NCBI GenBank assembly: GCA_036346255.1
Contig: CM070632.1
Span: 19,361,408 to 19,425,407 of the forward strand
Source: Ampelocalamus luodianensis
Taxonomy: Eukaryota > Streptophyta > Magnoliopsida > Poales > Poaceae
Length of the DNA: 64,000 nt
Direction of reading: 5' to 3'
Shown: positions 61,633 through 64,000 of the stretch, one piece after another
How the letters are laid out: each line of letters begins with the position of its first letter
How positions within the stretch are numbered: the stretch's first letter is position 1
Notes under the pieces: model-generated
What the model was told of the DNA's origin: nothing
What the model saw: the letters and a program-made list of their open reading frames with translations, nothing else
Database searches by the model: none
Position numbers and translations under genes: made by a program

Positions 61633-62690
61633 CCCTGCGTCACCTGGGCACCGTGCTGCACTATCCCTTCCTTGCATGGATCGCCACCCCGCCCGACCTC
61701 AATAGACATCCCAACCATCCTCACTTGGAGCGTGCGATACGTTGGCTCCTACAAAACGATATGCAATTAGCTAAGGCGTCCTATAGGTCTATCTTTGGAG
61801 CATTCCAGAGATGTACATTACCTTGATGTCGTCGATAGGTAATTGGACGTCATCATGTTCATAGTTTTGCGTGGACGCGACGCTACTCCGATGTTGAGGA
61901 GGACGGCTCCCAAAACAACGGGGCGACTTGCGGCGTTAAGGAGTAGGAGTTGATTCACTTGGTCCTGCAATCTTGCTATCTTTTCTTCAAATTTTGCAGT
62001 AAGCACCCGTTCTCTTCCTTCAAATTTTGTAGTAAGCACATGTTCCAACACTATGTCGTACTCGGCCTTGGATCTCTTCCTGCTCCTATACGTGCAGTAG
62101 TCGTCTGGGAATCCATCCCTCCAAGATACGTTAACCCCTTTGCCTCGCGTGCGACCCGGGTGCTCCTTGTTTCCCCGGGCCGTAGATAGTATATCATTCT
62201 CTCTGTCTGCTTGGAAGGAGCCTTCGGAATATGTGGAACTCAATTCTTGCTGCAAGAGGTCATCATGTTATTATAGACATTATGAAGTTATGGACTTATT
62301 AACAACTAGGTAGTTTGAAGACATATTTACCACATGGTTGGCCACATCCCAGTCTGCCGGGTTTGTGAAAGAGATTTCGCCCAAAGACGTGACTGATGCC
62401 CTCGCTCTTAACCAGGAGAGAGCGCGCTTGTCTGTGATCTCAGCAAATGACCTTATTTCGTTCTCGTCCTCCGCCGCCCATTGTGCGGTTTTACCCGCGT
62501 ACCTAGCGGTGTCGAGTTTGTGGGGGTGAGTGTTCAGTGTCTGAAGAACCTTGTGCGTCGCACTTTCCTCAAGAAATTCGGCCGTCGTCTTCATTTGCAC
62601 AAAGACGTCCCATATATCCCGTGACAAGAATTTATACGCCGTGAAGGGCGTTCGACCCGTGTTCAGCCATACACTCTCTGTAGCATCTAA
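61633..62690 (-). pseudogene. CACTA second gene, 5' part
   Basis: Continues the split exon: GDPCKEGIVQHGAQVTQ lies next to the insertion site. Upstream come an intron donor after LPIDDI (about 61835), a coiled-coil-like QDQVNQLLLLN segment with a short duplication (62000-62040, VLTTKFEGRER/VLTAKFEEK), then FTAYKFLSRDIWDVF, VLQTLNTHPHKL and SFTNPADWDVAN. This is the usual N-terminal half of CACTA second-gene proteins. It is fused at about 62690 to a fragment of TNP2. Confidence 0.7.
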
Positions 62691-64000
62691 GCAGTGCGCA
62701 TACATACAGTTTTGCGTGAGTTGTTCAGCCATACACTCTCCGTAGCATCTAAGCAGTGCGGACATGCTTTGGCTCCTTTCGTACTAAAGCCCGACATGTT
62801 ACCAAGGGCAGGAAAATCATTGATAGTGCAGAACAACATGACGCGTAAAGAGAAGTTCTCTCATTTGTAAGCATCCCATACTTGTACCCCTTTGTTCCAC
62901 AGTGTCACAAGATCATCCAGTAATGGTGCTAGGTACACATCAATATCGTTCCCAGGTTGCTTCGGCCCTTGGATAAGTAGTGACATCAAAATGTACTTCC
63001 GCTTCATACACAACCAAGGAGGAAGGTTGTACATACATAGATTCACGGGCCAGGTGCTATGTCGGCTGCTCAAGTTACCAAAAGGATTCATTCCATCTGT
63101 ACTCAACCCTAACCTTATGTTCCTCGGTTCCGCACATAACTCTTTGAAGGTCCGATCGAAGTTTCTCCACTGGGCAGAATCAGCAGGGTGTCTTAGCTTT
63201 CCATCTTTCTTACACTCCTCCGAGTGCCAACGTAGCAATCTTGCCTTCTTTCGGTTCGCAAATAAACGCTTCAAAACGTGGGTTCACAGGCAGATACCAC
63301 AACATCTTAGTAGGAGGTCCTTGCTTTACCTTAGCAGTATTCTTACGCTTGTATCGGGATGCTTTGCACACGGGACATACATATAGGTCTGCGTACTCTT
63401 TATGATACATGATACAATCGTTCGGACATGCATGTATTCTTTTTACTTCCATTCCCAATGGAAAAAGAACCTTCTTGGCTTGGTAGGTGGTGCTGGGCAA
63501 CACGTTTCCCTCCAGAAGAATGTCCGTAGGAGACCTAACAACGCCGTGAAACTCTTGTCGCACCAACCATTGCTTGCCTTCAATTTCAGCAGTTCAAGTA
63601 CGGTTGACAACCTTGTGTATTCCGGCTTGCAGCCAGGGAACAAAGGTTTCCCCGAGTCCTCCATTAAGCGCTCGAATTTACAAAACTCTCTCTCACTATA
63701 GTTCCCTTCTACATCGCGTATCATCTGATCCAGATTGTCATCGTACGACCAATCCTCATCAAAAGCACAGTCCACATCCGGCATATCGTTGACTTCCTCG
63801 GCGATGTCATCATTATTAACTTCCTCGGCGATGTCGTCATTATTAACTTCCTGTATAATCTGCTCTTCACCGTGACTGGTCCAACATGTATACCCTTTTT
63901 TGAAACCCCTTCGTGTGAGGACCCCGGTTTATTCGGCTTGTACTGTTTAACCATCCACTTGGTCCTAACAGTACAAATCAAATAAACCAAGCCTCGAGAT
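62690..64000 (-). pseudogene. TNP2-type CACTA transposase, truncated and frameshifted
   Basis: From the window edge leftward: acidic repeats VNNDDIAEE (33-bp DNA repeats at 63790-63852), NGWCDKSFTALLGLL, GMEVKRIHACPNDCIMYHKE, CPVCKASRYKRK, KRLFANRKKARLLRWH, GLSTDGMNPFGN, NLPPWLCMKRKYI, PGNDIDVYLAPLLDDL, and NDFPALGNMSGFSTKGAKAC. All are TNP2 landmarks in order. A frameshift lies near 63210-63280, and a stop follows WDAYK. After CLDATESVWL the frame ends in a 63-bp direct duplication and passes into second-gene sequence, so the C-terminal half is deleted. Not functional. Confidence 0.85.

Larger units (their letters stand above)
47694..64000 (-). mobile_element. CACTA element with nested LTR array (right end outside window)
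   Basis: The left end CACTACTACAAAAAGGGC at 47694 is followed by ACAGACGG-type repeats; a second left terminus begins 102 bp inside (47796). On the minus strand a Ulp1-like second gene (48272-49728, resuming 61633) and a TNP2 transposase (about 62690-64000) are readable. The coding exon is split by an LTR retroelement array with CCCTG duplications. It is closely related to the CACTA at 11585, which has the same terminal types and the same second gene but lacks TNP2. Confidence 0.85.

Noticed and set aside
1..64000. tRNA, rRNA or known microRNA genes
   Set aside because: None recognised on reading. TGGTATCAGAGC strings are primer sites, not tRNA genes. A tRNAscan or miRBase search could not be run.

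Overview
The window looks like a nuclear segment of a grass genome, most likely rice or a close Oryza relative. This rests on codon-rich GC exons with GT-AG introns, nested LTR retrotransposons, CACTA elements with 'ACAGACGGTT'-type subterminal repeats, MITEs and long CA/TA microsatellites. Only one gene looks intact: a KANADI-type GARP transcription factor (20314-26268, minus strand, six exons, about 427 residues). Almost everything else is transposable-element DNA, some carrying captured or broken genes. The species is inference; no sequence search was possible.

Layout. 1-7274 is the right-hand part of a decayed Ty3/gypsy retrotransposon. It sits inside the transposase gene of a CACTA element whose visible part runs to 10092. 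10093-10488 holds a MITE-like repeat and a CACTA fragment. 11178-16340 is an inverted-repeat (foldback/MITE-like) element split by a composite CACTA (11585-16139, TTC duplications). That CACTA carries a Ulp1/C48-protease-like pseudogene and a large internal hairpin (12480-13440). 16341-20313 is non-coding apart from a doubtful Ser/Pro-rich ORF. The KANADI gene follows, with a 3.7 kb fourth intron and a LINE-like 3' end just upstream of its start. 27611-29474 is a non-autonomous hAT element with 8-bp duplications that has captured two exons of a tRNA m1A58 methyltransferase (TRM61) gene.

29885-40720 is a complete LTR element with very large LTRs (4770 and 4748 bp) around only 1.3 kb of internal DNA, which encodes one unrecognised 270-residue protein. 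It is flanked by AACAG duplications. 40721-43936 is a roughly 270-400 bp tandem array. 43937-46372 is a candidate Helitron. From 47694 to the end lies another CACTA, related to the one at 11585. Its Ulp1-like gene is split by an LTR-internal-LTR-internal-LTR tandem (49729-61632, minus strand) flanked by CCCTG duplications. Its TNP2 transposase follows on the minus strand and runs off the window.

How the parts relate. All three LTR elements share terminal bases (TGTNAYATCCC), an initiator-Met tRNA primer site and the same bases before the polypurine tract. Two of them have almost no coding capacity, so they were probably mobilised in trans by a Ty3/gypsy relative. The CACTA elements are two insertion-scarred members of one family plus an unrelated one. 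The most unusual items are the CACTA hairpin with a 46/48 match to the CACTA's own gene, the hAT element with captured TRM61, and the two giant-LTR, gene-poor retroelements with a shared LTR block.
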